64,000 nucleotides of DNA from Helicobacter winghamensis ATCC BAA-430 (GCF_028751035.1 NZ_CP063533.1:1426001-1490000), one strand, 5' to 3'; positions 17,213 to 26,280 are shown, counted from the first letter of the stretch. Notes: generated from the letters alone by a model not told the origin. Made by a program: numbers and translations.

Positions 17213-17885
17213 GCTCCTCCTTATATTTTCCAACAAACAACGCATAATCACTTGGGATTCCAATATCTATAAAATAATCATCAAATACCTTAGATTTAAC
17301 TTTTAATCGCCCGCAATTTTCTTGCAAAAATTCCTCAAAAGAAAATTTATCTTGCAATGAAAAATTATCAAAAATATCCTTCTTTATATGATAAATACCG
17401 CCATTAATAAAGCCCTTTTTTTTATAAACTTTTTCCTCAAAAGATACTACAAATCCTTGATTGTCTATATTTATAGAACCATATCTATCAAAATTTTTCA
17501 TTTGCTTTAAAGCTATGCATATCTTACTTTCTTCTAGAGATAACTTTTTTAAATCAATATCAAAAAAAGTATCACCATTTAAAACATAGGCTTCATCATC
17601 AATAAACCTTAAGGCATCTTTTATAGCACCCCCAGTTCCAAGAAGATCTTTTTCTATATTATAAATTATATTAATTCCACAAAATCTATTTTTAAAATAA
17701 TCTTGTATAACTTCATACTTATAAGAGACACTTAAAACAACTTCATCAACTCCCTGTTTCTTAAGATATTCTAACACAAATGCCAAAAATGGCTTATCTC
17801 CAATAGGAGCCATAGGCTTTGGAGCTTCCTTAACAATACTTCTTAGCCTAGTCCCAAGCCCACCAGCTAGAACTATAGCTTGCAC
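17205..17885 (-). CDS. hddC: D-glycero-alpha-D-manno-heptose 1-phosphate guanylyltransferase
   Basis: The 226-residue nucleotidyltransferase makes GDP-D-glycero-alpha-D-manno-heptose, the activated heptose for capsule. The signature GGLGTRLRS at 8-16 is followed by KEAPKPMAPIGDKPFL; YVLNGDTFFDID carries the metal-binding Asp, and a C-terminal FIDIGIPSDY ending is typical of HddC. It overlaps gmhA by 13 bases and completes the hddA-gmhA-hddC set. The related RmlA/ManC proteins are longer or lack this ending. Confidence 0.92.
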   Translation of the reverse strand: MQAIVLAGGLGTRLRSIVKEAPKPMAPIGDKPFLAFVLEYLKKQGVDEVVLSVSYKYEVIQDYFKNRFCGINIIYNIEKDLLGTGGAIKDALRFIDDEAYVLNGDTFFDIDLKKLSLEESKICIALKQMKNFDRYGSINIDNQGFVVSFEEKVYKKKGFINGGIYHIKKDIFDNFSLQDKFSFEEFLQENCGRLKVKSKVFDDYFIDIGIPSDYALFVGKYKEEHA

Positions 17886-18478
17886 TCAAATCCTTTACCA
17901 AAAAGCTCTTCTTCTACAATAGCGCATAAAATATGCCCAACAACAATATGCGATTCTTGAATTCTAGGAGTGCAAGTTGATGGAATCTTAATACAATAAT
18001 CGCATAAATCTGCCATTTTCCCACCACTTTGTCCAGTTAGCCCAATACTAACAATGCCCTTATCTCTGCAGACTTTTAAAGCCTCTACAATATTTGCACT
18101 ATTTCCGCTCGTAGATATCCCTATAAATACATCTCCCGCCACACCCTGTGCCTGAACCTGCCTAGCAAAAAGCTTATCATATCCATAATCATTACCAATA
18201 GCGGTCAAAACACTTGTATCCGTCGTGAGTGCGATACTTGGAATTCCTTCTCTATCAAAATAAAACCGACTCACAAACTCTCCAGCTATATGCTGTGCAT
18301 CAGCAGCGCTTCCTCCATTACCAGCTATTAAGGTTTTATTGCCATTTCTATAAGCTTGAGTTATCTTTAATGCAATTTCTTTAATTAATCCTATAAGTGC
18401 ATCATCTTGCAAAATAATATTTTTAACAGAAATAGAATCAATAAATTGTTGTTTAATATAAACACTTAAATTGTCCAT
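17873..18478 (-). CDS. gmhA: Sedoheptulose 7-phosphate isomerase
   Basis: The 201-residue SIS-domain protein converts sedoheptulose 7-phosphate to D-glycero-D-manno-heptose 7-phosphate, the first step of heptose nucleotide synthesis. The block AGNGGSAADAQHIAGEF (about 53-69), GNDYGYDKLFARQV, GISTSGNSANIVEAL and the ending QESHIVVGHILCAIVEEELF are all GmhA hallmarks. It overlaps hddA by 13 bases and hddC by 13 bases. Being in the capsule locus, it is probably the capsule-dedicated copy (gmhA2 type); a second copy for lipooligosaccharide may exist elsewhere. Confidence 0.93.
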   Translation of the reverse strand: MDNLSVYIKQQFIDSISVKNIILQDDALIGLIKEIALKITQAYRNGNKTLIAGNGGSAADAQHIAGEFVSRFYFDREGIPSIALTTDTSVLTAIGNDYGYDKLFARQVQAQGVAGDVFIGISTSGNSANIVEALKVCRDKGIVSIGLTGQSGGKMADLCDYCIKIPSTCTPRIQESHIVVGHILCAIVEEELFGKGFECKL

Positions 18479-19491
18479 GACTTCACACCTTCTTTCACAA
18501 AATTAAATTCAGCCACATACCCCCCCCCTCCCTCGGTATTTAACTTTTTCACAAGATTATATTTTCTAATAGGATCTACCATAAAAAACATAAATCCACC
18601 AGCTCCAGCACCACTAATCTTTCCACTGTAAGCACCGCTATCCATAGCTAGTCTATAAATTCTATCTACTTCATCATTGCTCACAATCTCAGAAATTACC
18701 TTTTTTGACTCCCATGACTTACCAAGTATCCTAGCAATATTTTTAAAATCACCCTTTAGTAATGCCTCTTTCATATCGCTTGCGTCTTGCTTAATTTGAT
18801 GCATAGCTTCTAAAGATTTGCCTCCTTGCAACTTCCCTTTCTTATGAGATTCTATATCTTTTGCCTCTCTAGTAATATTTGTAAAATACAACACAACTTG
18901 AGACTCTAACTCGCTAACAATCCAATTTTTAACCCTAAGAGGATTTACAATCACGCGCTTATCACCATAAAACTCCATAAAATTAAATCCACCAAAAGTT
19001 GCAGCATACTGATCCTGTGCACCGCCAACTATTCCCATTTCTTCTCTTTCTATTTCAAAAGCAAGTTTGGCGACATCATACTCCCCAAGTGGCAAATGTA
19101 ACCATTCTACAAAAGCAGCAATGATAGCAACAACTAATGTGGAACTTCCCCCCAAACCACTTCCACTAGGAGCATCAGAATAAGTGTGTAAAGAAAAACT
19201 AAGAGGTTTCTTAATAAAATCTCTCACTAAACGATTATAAATACATTTATACAAATCAAGCATTCCATCAAGCGCTAAAGACTCTGCACTTTCATACTCC
19301 ACAAGACAATTTGTATCAGGAGAATCAAAAACAATCTTGCCATCATCTCTTTCTTTAATAGTACAACGAATATACATGGAAATTGTTGCATTTAAAACAT
19401 ACCCGCCATATTTTTCACAATACAAATCAATATCTGTTCCACCACCTGCCAAACCTAATCTCAATGGAGCTTGCGAACGCACTATCTTCAT
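18466..19491 (-). CDS. hddA: D-glycero-alpha-D-manno-heptose 7-phosphate kinase, with a poly-G tract near the end
   Basis: The 341-residue GHMP kinase phosphorylates heptose 7-phosphate at C1. The N-terminal APLRLGLAGGGTDI, the ATP loop PSGSGLGGSSTL (108-119), GGAQDQYAATFGG and the C-terminal KISGAGAGGFMFF are family features. Four glycines encoded by GGA plus a G9 tract (18520-18528) lie 21 residues before the end, in a variable loop before FVKEGVKSWTI. A one-base slip would replace the last 17 or so residues, so the enzyme may be phase-variable. It is in frame here. Confidence 0.93.
   Translation of the reverse strand: MKIVRSQAPLRLGLAGGGTDIDLYCEKYGGYVLNATISMYIRCTIKERDDGKIVFDSPDTNCLVEYESAESLALDGMLDLYKCIYNRLVRDFIKKPLSFSLHTYSDAPSGSGLGGSSTLVVAIIAAFVEWLHLPLGEYDVAKLAFEIEREEMGIVGGAQDQYAATFGGFNFMEFYGDKRVIVNPLRVKNWIVSELESQVVLYFTNITREAKDIESHKKGKLQGGKSLEAMHQIKQDASDMKEALLKGDFKNIARILGKSWESKKVISEIVSNDEVDRIYRLAMDSGAYSGKISGAGAGGFMFFMVDPIRKYNLVKKLNTEGGGGYVAEFNFVKEGVKSWTI
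18520..18528 (-). repeat. Poly-G tract (G9) inside hddA
   Basis: Nine G on the coding strand, preceded by GGGA, coding glycine near the HddA C-terminus. It is a contingency tract candidate, in frame in this sequence. Confidence 0.85.
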
Positions 19492-19495
19492 TGTT

Positions 19496-20524
19496 TTACC
19501 TATTCAATGGAATTCTACCCCTAGAGATTTCATCTCTCCAATGGTTTAGCAAATCTTCAAACATTTTTCTAGCTGGAATCTCTGGCTTCCAATTAATAAA
19601 ACTTTTGATTTTTGTATTATCAAACATTTGATAATCAGCATCAATGGGTCTCATTCTCTCTTCATCCTGCTTGATTTCTATATCTTTTCTTGTTGAAAAT
19701 CCTAAAAGTATTTCTATCACCTCAGGTAGCTTAAAAGCCTCTTCTCCAGCAATATTAAATGCTTCACCACAAGGCACATTCCCTTTCTCGCTTTCAAGAG
19801 ATAGCAAATAATATGCCCTAATAGCATCACGACAATCCTGAAAAGTCCTAACACTTGATAAATTTCCAACCTTAATCACAGGCTCTTGGAATCCCGCTTC
19901 AATCAACGCGATTTGTTTAGCAACAGTACTTTCAAAAAAGACATCACTGCGTCTTGGTCCACTATGCGTCCCCATTCTTGTAACAAAGGTTCGGATTCCA
20001 TAAGCCTCACCATAAAATCTTCCTAGATAATCTGTTCCAATTTTGCTGATGCTATATGGACTTGCCCCATGAAATGTTGTCTCTTCATTTAGTTTCACAC
20101 CAACTTTTGCGCGCCCATAAACCTCACTAGATGAACAAATATGCACCACAGGATCATAACTATCTTTATCTCTAAGATTTCTAATATTTTCTAAAATATT
20201 TGCCGTACCTATAATATTTGTTTGCAATGTCTCTATGGGAATATCAAAAGAAGTTTTTGGATAAGATTGTGCTGCAAGATGAAAGACAACATCTGGCTTC
20301 TTGCTCTCAAAAAGTTTTTGGATACTAGAATAATCATTTAAATCTGCATAAAATACACTAATTCTATCTTTTTTATTTATCCTATCACTTAAATGATAAA
20401 TATTATCCATAGGCTCTTGCCAACGCATCATTCCAATAACTTCATAATTTGTATGCTCAAGCAAATAGTCTGCCATCTGCGACCCAACTTGCCCTGTAAA
20501 ACCTGTAATTAATGCTGTTTTCAT
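19496..20524 (-). CDS. dmhA: GDP-mannose / GDP-manno-heptose 4,6-dehydratase
   Basis: The 342-residue SDR-type dehydratase turns GDP-manno-sugar into the 4-keto-6-deoxy form. The nucleotide-binding GFTGQVG is at 8-14, the catalytic YSISK lies near residue 157, and RMGTHSGPRRSDVFFESTVAKQI is the GMD-type segment. Beside hddA/gmhA/hddC the substrate is most likely GDP-D-glycero-D-manno-heptose, as for DmhA of Yersinia and Campylobacter, but GDP-mannose cannot be excluded. It begins the heptose block, four bases before hddA, with 72 bases between it and the methyltransferase gene. Confidence 0.88.
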   Translation of the reverse strand: MKTALITGFTGQVGSQMADYLLEHTNYEVIGMMRWQEPMDNIYHLSDRINKKDRISVFYADLNDYSSIQKLFESKKPDVVFHLAAQSYPKTSFDIPIETLQTNIIGTANILENIRNLRDKDSYDPVVHICSSSEVYGRAKVGVKLNEETTFHGASPYSISKIGTDYLGRFYGEAYGIRTFVTRMGTHSGPRRSDVFFESTVAKQIALIEAGFQEPVIKVGNLSSVRTFQDCRDAIRAYYLLSLESEKGNVPCGEAFNIAGEEAFKLPEVIEILLGFSTRKDIEIKQDEERMRPIDADYQMFDNTKIKSFINWKPEIPARKMFEDLLNHWRDEISRGRIPLNR

Positions 20525-20596
20525 TGTAGTCCTTTATTGTTTAGTATTATATCATAACAACATTAAATCATTAGCTACTTAATTATATATTTACAT

Positions 20597-21500
20597 TTAT
20601 TCCCAACAAAACTTAATAGGAATTTCAGGATTAGAAGGATGCACTGGAAAATCAAATCCTTCCACAATACCTTCTTTTCTGTATCCATATTGCATCAAAT
20701 TTTTAGAAATATCTTTTCTCAAATAGGAAACCTCCAAGGTAACACTAAAAAATAAATTCCTACAATAAAAGATCTTTCCGTGATTGTTAAAATGAAAATG
20801 TATTGGTTGATAATATTGATTTATTCTCTCCAAAATCTCAAATCTTCTCTTTGCTTCAAGCGTTTCTTCTGGATTACATCCGTGAAATTCAAAAATAACT
20901 TGTTCAAAATATCGATTAATTAATTCCATATCTATTCTTTCAAAAATATCCCATTCGGCATTTTCAATATCAATTTGCAAAATATTTGGCAGAGCGGAAT
21001 TTAACTCATTGCTCTCAATGATTGCTTCTAAAGTCGTCATATTATCACTATTTTGCAATCCTACAAACTTCTTATAAAAACAAATATTTGGATGATCGTA
21101 TGGTCCTTTATCTATGCTAGAATCGTATTCTAAAACCTTATACCCCCTTTGCGCCATTTCTAAATCCCAAGGAGAATAATCAGAAACGCCAAGAGAAATC
21201 GCTTTAGGAGATAATGCCCCCCCCCCCCGATACCAATAAATCATTATACATAACATACCCGCCATCACCGTTACCGCCAATCCTAACAAGCTTATCATTT
21301 GGAATATTTAATGGCTTTAATATTTCTAAATATTTACAAATATTATTAAAGCATTCAGGGTTGTTATTAATTCTAATATAATTCCTGTCCCTATTTTGCA
21401 ATAACAGCAAAAGAATCTCTTTATCTTTTTTGTTAATATCTAAATTTGCAATTATATTTGACATTAACAAGCAATAACTAATCTGTGTGTTCAAATCCAT
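20597..21500 (-). CDS. FkbM-like sugar methyltransferase, switched off by a G12 tract
   Basis: Two overlapping frames make one gene. The first (21500 to stop at 21204, 98 residues) contains VRIGGNGDGGYVMYNDLL, the SAM-site start of this family. The second frame, from the tract to the stop at 20597, continues with AISLGVSDYSPWDLEMAQRGYKVLEYD, LQIDIENAEWDIFERID and FEFHGCNPEE. They are joined at a G12 tract (21217-21228). With one G fewer the protein reads through as about 300 residues, so it is off here. The enzyme would O-methylate a capsule sugar. It starts nine bases after the mutase-like gene ends. Confidence 0.85.
21217..21228 (-). repeat. Poly-G tract (G12) that breaks the methyltransferase frame
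   Basis: Twelve C on the plus strand. G11 or G14 restores one frame; G12 leads to a stop four codons later. This is classic slipped-strand phase variation as known from Campylobacter and Helicobacter. Confidence 0.92.
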
Positions 21501-21509
21501 CTTGTCTCC

Positions 21510-22754
21510 CTATAAATATTTTTCTTTAATTTTTTTAGCCAAATCTATAGATCTCTTGATGCATATATCCATATTATAATATTCCCACTCACCAAAACGC
21601 CCGTGAGAAATAATGCCCAAGGAATCCAAATATTTTATTGCCTTTTCTTTAGAGTCTTTGTAATTCAAATCAAACAAAACATAAGCATGATCGGTAATAT
21701 TATGTCCGACAATTCTTTTTAAGAATGGAAGTTTTTTACCTTCTTTTTCAAAATAATCTACACTGCGCACACCAATAGACTCAGTAACACAATAATTCTT
21801 CTTAGGAGTCACCACAAATCCAGTATTTGACAACCGATGAATACCAATCTCCGGAATTGGGATATATGCCCAAGTTACATCCAAACTACCGTCTGTCTCC
21901 CAAAGCGCATTTGAAACTTTATTATACTTTAATTTCTTAAAATATTCTTTTGCATCATTTGCAACATCGCCCAAAAGCCCAACAAACAAATCCAATGGAG
22001 TAGTATTAATAATCACATCATACTCTCTCTCTCCATTTATAACCCACTTTTTTGCATTTTTCTCTATGCTTTTTATAGGATAATTTAAAATGATATTTAC
22101 TCCATTCCCAATTGCTTCTATAAAGGTATTTTGATTGTTAGTCTTTGGGTAGTAAAAATGCTGGTGTGCCATGCCATCATTCACATTTCCAAATAGCGAC
22201 TCAAAAAATCTTACTTTATCTGGCACAGGAAGCTTCATCTGTTTATCATCTATAGTCCAAACGCTATCCATATTTTTGGGCTCAATACCCCAAATTTTAG
22301 TATTATAAGGTATAAAATACTCTCTTGCTAAAGTTGGTCCAAAATGATTTATGAACCATTCTTCTAGATTTTTTCCTTTTTCATAAGATGCATTAAGCAT
22401 TTCATAAGTAATATCAAATGCTAACTTTGAATCAATATCATTAATCTGTTTTACAGAAAATTCTATCGGATACGAAATCCATTTACCCCTAAAATAAATC
22501 CTTGTTTCTCTTTTTATGCCATTCCACTCTGTTTTGGACAAAACCTTATTAAAAACAAACTCTTTTACATCTTCATATTTAGAATCAAAGCAATGTCCTC
22601 CATTTACATGGTATGTCATCCCATCAACATCTTTGGTTCTAGCTATACCTCCAACAACAGGCTCTTTTTCTAAAACTTCTACTTCAAAATCATCTTTTAA
22701 AAGCCTTGCAATAGATAATCCAGAAATTCCAGCTCCTAAAACTCCAATTTTCAT
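21510..22754 (-). CDS. FAD-dependent UDP-galactopyranose-mutase-like protein (copy 1)
   Basis: The 414-residue flavoprotein has the dinucleotide motif GVLGAGISGLSIARLL (4-19), then EKEPVVGGIARTK and HVNGGHCFDS. The segment FGPTLAREYFIPYNTKIWGI resembles eukaryote-type UDP-galactopyranose mutases and relatives acting on nucleotide sugars, not the short bacterial Glf. In this setting it could interconvert pyranose and furanose forms of a capsule sugar, perhaps the GDP-heptose; this is inference. Its first and last parts are almost identical to the N-terminal half of the 26281-28725 protein, while the middle differs (copy 1 SLFGNVNDGMAHQHF, copy 2 SLVSGKGVDGMVEAS). Confidence 0.75.
   Translation of the reverse strand: MKIGVLGAGISGLSIARLLKDDFEVEVLEKEPVVGGIARTKDVDGMTYHVNGGHCFDSKYEDVKEFVFNKVLSKTEWNGIKRETRIYFRGKWISYPIEFSVKQINDIDSKLAFDITYEMLNASYEKGKNLEEWFINHFGPTLAREYFIPYNTKIWGIEPKNMDSVWTIDDKQMKLPVPDKVRFFESLFGNVNDGMAHQHFYYPKTNNQNTFIEAIGNGVNIILNYPIKSIEKNAKKWVINGEREYDVIINTTPLDLFVGLLGDVANDAKEYFKKLKYNKVSNALWETDGSLDVTWAYIPIPEIGIHRLSNTGFVVTPKKNYCVTESIGVRSVDYFEKEGKKLPFLKRIVGHNITDHAYVLFDLNYKDSKEKAIKYLDSLGIISHGRFGEWEYYNMDICIKRSIDLAKKIKEKYL
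21521..21738. repeat. 218-base direct repeat, copy 1 (end of mutase-like gene)
   Basis: Compared by eye, this block is identical to 27486-27703. It covers the last 70 or so codons of the mutase-like gene; identity stops abruptly on both sides. Confidence 0.85.
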
Positions 22755-22795
22755 CTTATACTCCTAAATTTAATTAATAAATACAAATCATTTAT

Positions 22796-23848
22796 TTAAT
22801 GATTCATATACCATTGACACATTGCTTCTAATCCTTTTTCTAATGAAATTCCACTTTCAAAGCCAAGTTTATTAAATTTTTTTCTACTCATACTTTTATA
22901 TAATGTTCCATCATTGGAATCCACCTCCTTTTCAAAAATTAACTCTCCCTTATATCCTATAAACTTTGCCATTAATAAAGAAAGCTCTTTAATGCTAACG
23001 GGGGATTCGTTAGCGAAATTCACAAAAGAGCTTAATAAATTTCCGCCTTCATCATATTCACACAATGCCTTAAAATCCACATTATTTGCTAAGTAAATAC
23101 AAAAATTCGCAAGATCTCTTGCATTTGCAAACTCCCTAGCAGCCTTTCCTGTGCCAATCATCTTTATATAATCTTTAAAGATTCCATATTTTTCACAAAA
23201 TTGAATTGCGTCTTGCTGGTTAAGGTTTAAATCCATACATAAAGCTTCAAAATTGTTTTCATTTAAATGTTTTGCCAAGAAAATTTTTCTAAAAATTCCA
23301 GCTTGCACATGGGAATCTTCTATATCAAAATTATCATTTTCTCCATAAATGCTAGTTGGAGCAACACATAAAAAATTAGTTCCTTTCTCTAAGTTTAAAT
23401 ATTCACACAATTTAATTCCAGCCACCTTGCTAATCGCATAGCTTTCATTGTTTGGCTGAAAAGATCCGCTTAACATATATTTTTCCTCCAATGGCAAAGG
23501 AGCATCTTTAGGATAAACACACGCAGAAGCAAGATAAATTAGCTTCTTAACATTAAATTCTGCCGCACAATAAATCACATTATTTTGCATCATCAAATTG
23601 TTATATAAAAATTCAGCAGGATATTTTCTCTGCTTAATAAAGCCACCTACAAATGCTGCACAAAAAAACACATATTCTGGCTTTTCTTTTGCAAAAAACT
23701 CTTGCACTACTTTTTGATTGATTAAATCAAGCTCTTTATGTGTTTTATAGATAAGATTTGTATAGCCTTGCTTTTGAAGCTCTTGCAAGATTGCACTCCC
23801 TACAAGCCCTCTATGCCCTGCTACATAAATTTTAGAATCTTTTTGCAT
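22796..23848 (-). CDS. GDP-fucose-synthase-like reductase/epimerase (copy 1)
   Basis: The 350-residue SDR enzyme is of the GMER/WcaG family. The NADP motif GHRGLVGSA is at 11-19, catalytic YAISK near 137, and ASACVYPKD at 107-115 keeps the Cys (110) used for epimerisation in GMER. LIEDSHVQAGIFRK-type sequence keeps the second residue (His) of that pair. It probably reduces the 4-keto-6-deoxy-heptose made by DmhA, as the C. jejuni reductases MlghC/DdahC do. Its first 65 residues are identical to copy 2. It follows its RmlC-like neighbour with no gap. Confidence 0.85.
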   Translation of the reverse strand: MQKDSKIYVAGHRGLVGSAILQELQKQGYTNLIYKTHKELDLINQKVVQEFFAKEKPEYVFFCAAFVGGFIKQRKYPAEFLYNNLMMQNNVIYCAAEFNVKKLIYLASACVYPKDAPLPLEEKYMLSGSFQPNNESYAISKVAGIKLCEYLNLEKGTNFLCVAPTSIYGENDNFDIEDSHVQAGIFRKIFLAKHLNENNFEALCMDLNLNQQDAIQFCEKYGIFKDYIKMIGTGKAAREFANARDLANFCIYLANNVDFKALCEYDEGGNLLSSFVNFANESPVSIKELSLLMAKFIGYKGELIFEKEVDSNDGTLYKSMSRKKFNKLGFESGISLEKGLEAMCQWYMNH

Positions 23849-23965
23849 TTAAAACCCTTTTGTATGATCTTGTGTCATAGCTTCAATATCTCTATTTGAT
23901 AAAATAGGATTTTCAACTCCCCAATCAATGCCTATGCGTGGATCATTCCAAGCAAAAGTGAATTG
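23654..23965. repeat. 312-base direct repeat, copy 1
   Basis: Identical by eye to 25363-25674. It spans the start of a reductase gene and the end of the upstream RmlC-like gene, so it covers a gene junction. Confidence 0.9.
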
Positions 23966-24409
23966 ATCCTTTGCATCCATATACTCACCGTCATAAGCCA
24001 ATTTATAACAATACATAGAATCGCATTTTGAGCTGACATATTGCGCATTACCAAAATATGGGGGGATTAAAATTAATTTTTGATTATCAGAATTAATTAT
24101 AAACTTTTCCCATTTTAAATATGTTGGAGAATCCTTTCTGCAATCCACCACAACTTGATAAATCTCTCCCGTTATACAAGTTACAAGCTTCCAAGACTTA
24201 TGATCTCCGTGTATCCCTCGCAATACATTAGGTTTAGATAGAGTAAATTTATCAAGCACAAATTCTAAGCCATTAGGCAAAAGATGACCAATGGCATCTT
24301 TGGAATAACTTGACCAAATCTCCCCTCTTAAATCTTGAAATTTGTTAGGGGTAATAATATAAATGCCTTTTAGCTTTTTAGATTCCTTAATATCAAATTC
24401 TATTGCCAT
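23849..24409 (-). CDS. RmlC-like nucleotide-sugar epimerase (copy 1)
   Basis: The 186-residue cupin is of the dTDP-4-keto-rhamnose 3,5-epimerase family. FQDLRGEIWSSYSKD near 27-41 and VLRGIHGDHKSWKLVTCITGEIYQVVVD, with the catalytic His in RGIHGD, are typical. It probably epimerises GDP-4-keto-6-deoxy-heptose at C3/C5, as MlghB/DdahB do in C. jejuni. I start it at the ATG at 24409 (AAGGGGGAAGGG just upstream). An open upstream extension contains a sequence that is also found before copy 2 and appears non-coding or part of the previous gene's tail. Confidence 0.85.
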   Translation of the reverse strand: MAIEFDIKESKKLKGIYIITPNKFQDLRGEIWSSYSKDAIGHLLPNGLEFVLDKFTLSKPNVLRGIHGDHKSWKLVTCITGEIYQVVVDCRKDSPTYLKWEKFIINSDNQKLILIPPYFGNAQYVSSKCDSMYCYKLAYDGEYMDAKDQFTFAWNDPRIGIDWGVENPILSNRDIEAMTQDHTKGF

Positions 24410-24480
24410 CCCTTCCCCCTTATGCAGCTTTTGTTGTATAAACAGGAGAAATAGCTCTAGAACTTTTAAAGGCAACTAGG

Positions 24481-25557
24481 TTATGCCCCCCCCCCCCGAC
24501 TACTAGATTCTAATCCTTGTGTTAAATACCATTGATACATCATTTTGATTCCTTGTTCTAAATTGATTTTATGTTTCCAGCCTAAACTTTCAAGCTTTGA
24601 GCCAGAAGTTAGCTTATGCATTGCCCCATCAGGACGCCTATCATTAAAGGTAAGCCTACCTTTAAAGCCCACAATCTTCTGAATTAATTCCGCAAGTTCT
24701 TTAATGCTAATATTTGCATTTGGAGCGACATTAATGTGTGTATTTTGCACCTTTGCTTCACTCTTATGCAAATCTTTAAAATCTATATTGCGCATTATAA
24801 ATAAACAAGCACTTGCTAAATCATCACTATGAATAAACTCTCTCGTTGGTTTACCGCTACCCCAAATCTCTACTGCATCTGCAGAAACTCCAAAGCTAGC
24901 AAGATAATCTTTTGCTTTCTTAAAATCTGTCATCTTTAAATCAGCCAAAATCTCATTGCTTCTACCCTCTCTTAAAAGATTCGCCAAATGCATTTTACGC
25001 AAAACAGCTGGTAAAACATGGGAATTTTCAAGATTAAAATTATCGTTATTACCATAAAGATTCGTTGGAACAATAGATAGAAAATTAGTATGATTTTGGA
25101 GATTGTAACTTTCACACATCACAAGTCCCGCAATTTTAGCAATTGCATAAGGCTTATGAGAATATTCCAAATCACCTTTTAGCATTTGATCTTCATCAGT
25201 GGGCATAATTGCATTTTTGGGATAAATAGCAGTCGAAGCGATAAAGACAAGCTTCTTAACTCCACTAAGATAAGCATTATGAATCACATTGCACTCTATC
25301 ATTAAATTCTGATAGATAAAGTCTGCCCTGAAAGTATTATTTGCTGCAATTCCCCCCGCTTTTGCTGCACAAAAAAACACATATTCTGGCTTTTCTTTTG
25401 CAAAAAACTCTTGCACTACTTTTTGATTGATTAAATCAAGCTCTTTATGTGTTTTATAGATAAGATTTGTATAGCCTTGCTTTTGAAGCTCTTGCAAGAT
25501 TGCACTCCCTACAAGCCCTCTATGCCCTGCTACATAAATTTTAGAATCTTTTTGCAT
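24481..25557 (-). CDS. GDP-fucose-synthase-like reductase (copy 2), poly-G at its end
   Basis: The 358-residue GMER-family SDR has GHRGLVGSA at 11-19 and catalytic YAIAK near 137. AKAGGIAANNTFRADFIYQN is the classical GMER segment. At position 110 it has Ala (ASTAIYPKN) in place of the Cys of copy 1 and of GMER, which suggests a pure reductase without epimerase action. The gene ends in a G12 tract followed at once by GCATAA. With G11 the frame runs 21 more residues and stops right before the ribosome site of the next gene, so the tract varies the C-terminus. Confidence 0.85.
   Translation of the reverse strand: MQKDSKIYVAGHRGLVGSAILQELQKQGYTNLIYKTHKELDLINQKVVQEFFAKEKPEYVFFCAAKAGGIAANNTFRADFIYQNLMIECNVIHNAYLSGVKKLVFIASTAIYPKNAIMPTDEDQMLKGDLEYSHKPYAIAKIAGLVMCESYNLQNHTNFLSIVPTNLYGNNDNFNLENSHVLPAVLRKMHLANLLREGRSNEILADLKMTDFKKAKDYLASFGVSADAVEIWGSGKPTREFIHSDDLASACLFIMRNIDFKDLHKSEAKVQNTHINVAPNANISIKELAELIQKIVGFKGRLTFNDRRPDGAMHKLTSGSKLESLGWKHKINLEQGIKMMYQWYLTQGLESSSRGGGA
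24486..24497 (-). repeat. Poly-G tract (G12) at the end of reductase copy 2
   Basis: Twelve C on the plus strand. It sets which of two C-termini the reductase has: ending RGGGA here, or a 21-residue tail with G11. Confidence 0.88.
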
Positions 25558-25674
25558 TTAAAACCCTTTTGTATGATCTTGTGTCATAGCTTCAATATCT
25601 CTATTTGATAAAATAGGATTTTCAACTCCCCAATCAATGCCTATGCGTGGATCATTCCAAGCAAAAGTGAATTG
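25363..25674. repeat. 312-base direct repeat, copy 2
   Basis: Partner of 23654-23965, spaced 1709 bases away in the same orientation. Recombination between the two would delete or duplicate one reductase plus one epimerase gene. Confidence 0.9.
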
Positions 25675-26115
25675 TTCATCAGCATCAACATACTCCCCCA
25701 AATAAGCACATTTATAGTAATAAACTGCGCTTTTGCTCCTCACACAATGCGCATTTCCAAATCCCGCTGGCACTAAAATAATTTGTTGATTTTCTTGATT
25801 AATTGTAAATTTCTCCCATTGAAGATATGTTGGAGAATCCTTTCTGCAATCCACCACAACTTGATGAATCTCGCCATAAACACAAGTTGCAAACTTATAT
25901 GTTTTTAAATCTCCGTGGATTCCACGAATCACATTGTGATGAGAGTAAATAAATTTATCGTGAATAAATCTCAAGCCACTTGGCAAAAGTTTATCAATCT
26001 TTTCGCTAGTAAATGCAGTCCAAATCTCTCCTCTTAAATCTTGAAATTTGCTTGGGGTAATAATATAAACGCCTTTTAGCTTTTTAGATTCCTTAATATC
26101 AAATTCTATTGCCAT
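25558..26115 (-). CDS. RmlC-like nucleotide-sugar epimerase (copy 2)
   Basis: The 185-residue cupin is homologous to the 23849-24409 gene. The ends are the same (MAIEFDIKESKKLKG and the last 39 residues) but the middle differs: VIRGIHGDLKTYKFATCVYGEIHQ, and AGFGNAHCVRSKSAVYYYKCAY where copy 1 has YFGNAQYVSSKCDSMYCYK. The catalytic His of RGIHGD is kept. The different middle suggests a different substrate or stereochemistry, with ends made alike by gene conversion. The ATG at 26115 follows GGGGGAGAG. The gene directly abuts reductase copy 2. Confidence 0.85.
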   Translation of the reverse strand: MAIEFDIKESKKLKGVYIITPSKFQDLRGEIWTAFTSEKIDKLLPSGLRFIHDKFIYSHHNVIRGIHGDLKTYKFATCVYGEIHQVVVDCRKDSPTYLQWEKFTINQENQQIILVPAGFGNAHCVRSKSAVYYYKCAYLGEYVDADEQFTFAWNDPRIGIDWGVENPILSNRDIEAMTQDHTKGF

Positions 26116-26280
26116 ACTCTCCCCCTTATGCAGCTTTTGTTGTATAAGCAAGATTTTGTAAGCAAGAGATTTGAGAAGGATTAAGTTTTAAATGTGATGT
26201 ATTGTTTTTTATAGAAGAAGCTAAATAAATAGTAAAAATAATAGAAGTAGCATTAAAATCTTTAATGCTACTAAAGGCAA

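Noticed and set aside
24410-24475. Upstream extension of the RmlC-like copy 1 gene
   Set aside because: The strong ribosome site lies at the internal ATG 24409, the family starts there, and the extension overlaps a sequence that fits better as the tail of the previous gene.
23654-25674. Duplicated block as an insertion sequence or composite transposon
   Set aside because: No transposase, no terminal inverted repeats; the repeats are gene parts that fit recombination between paralogues.
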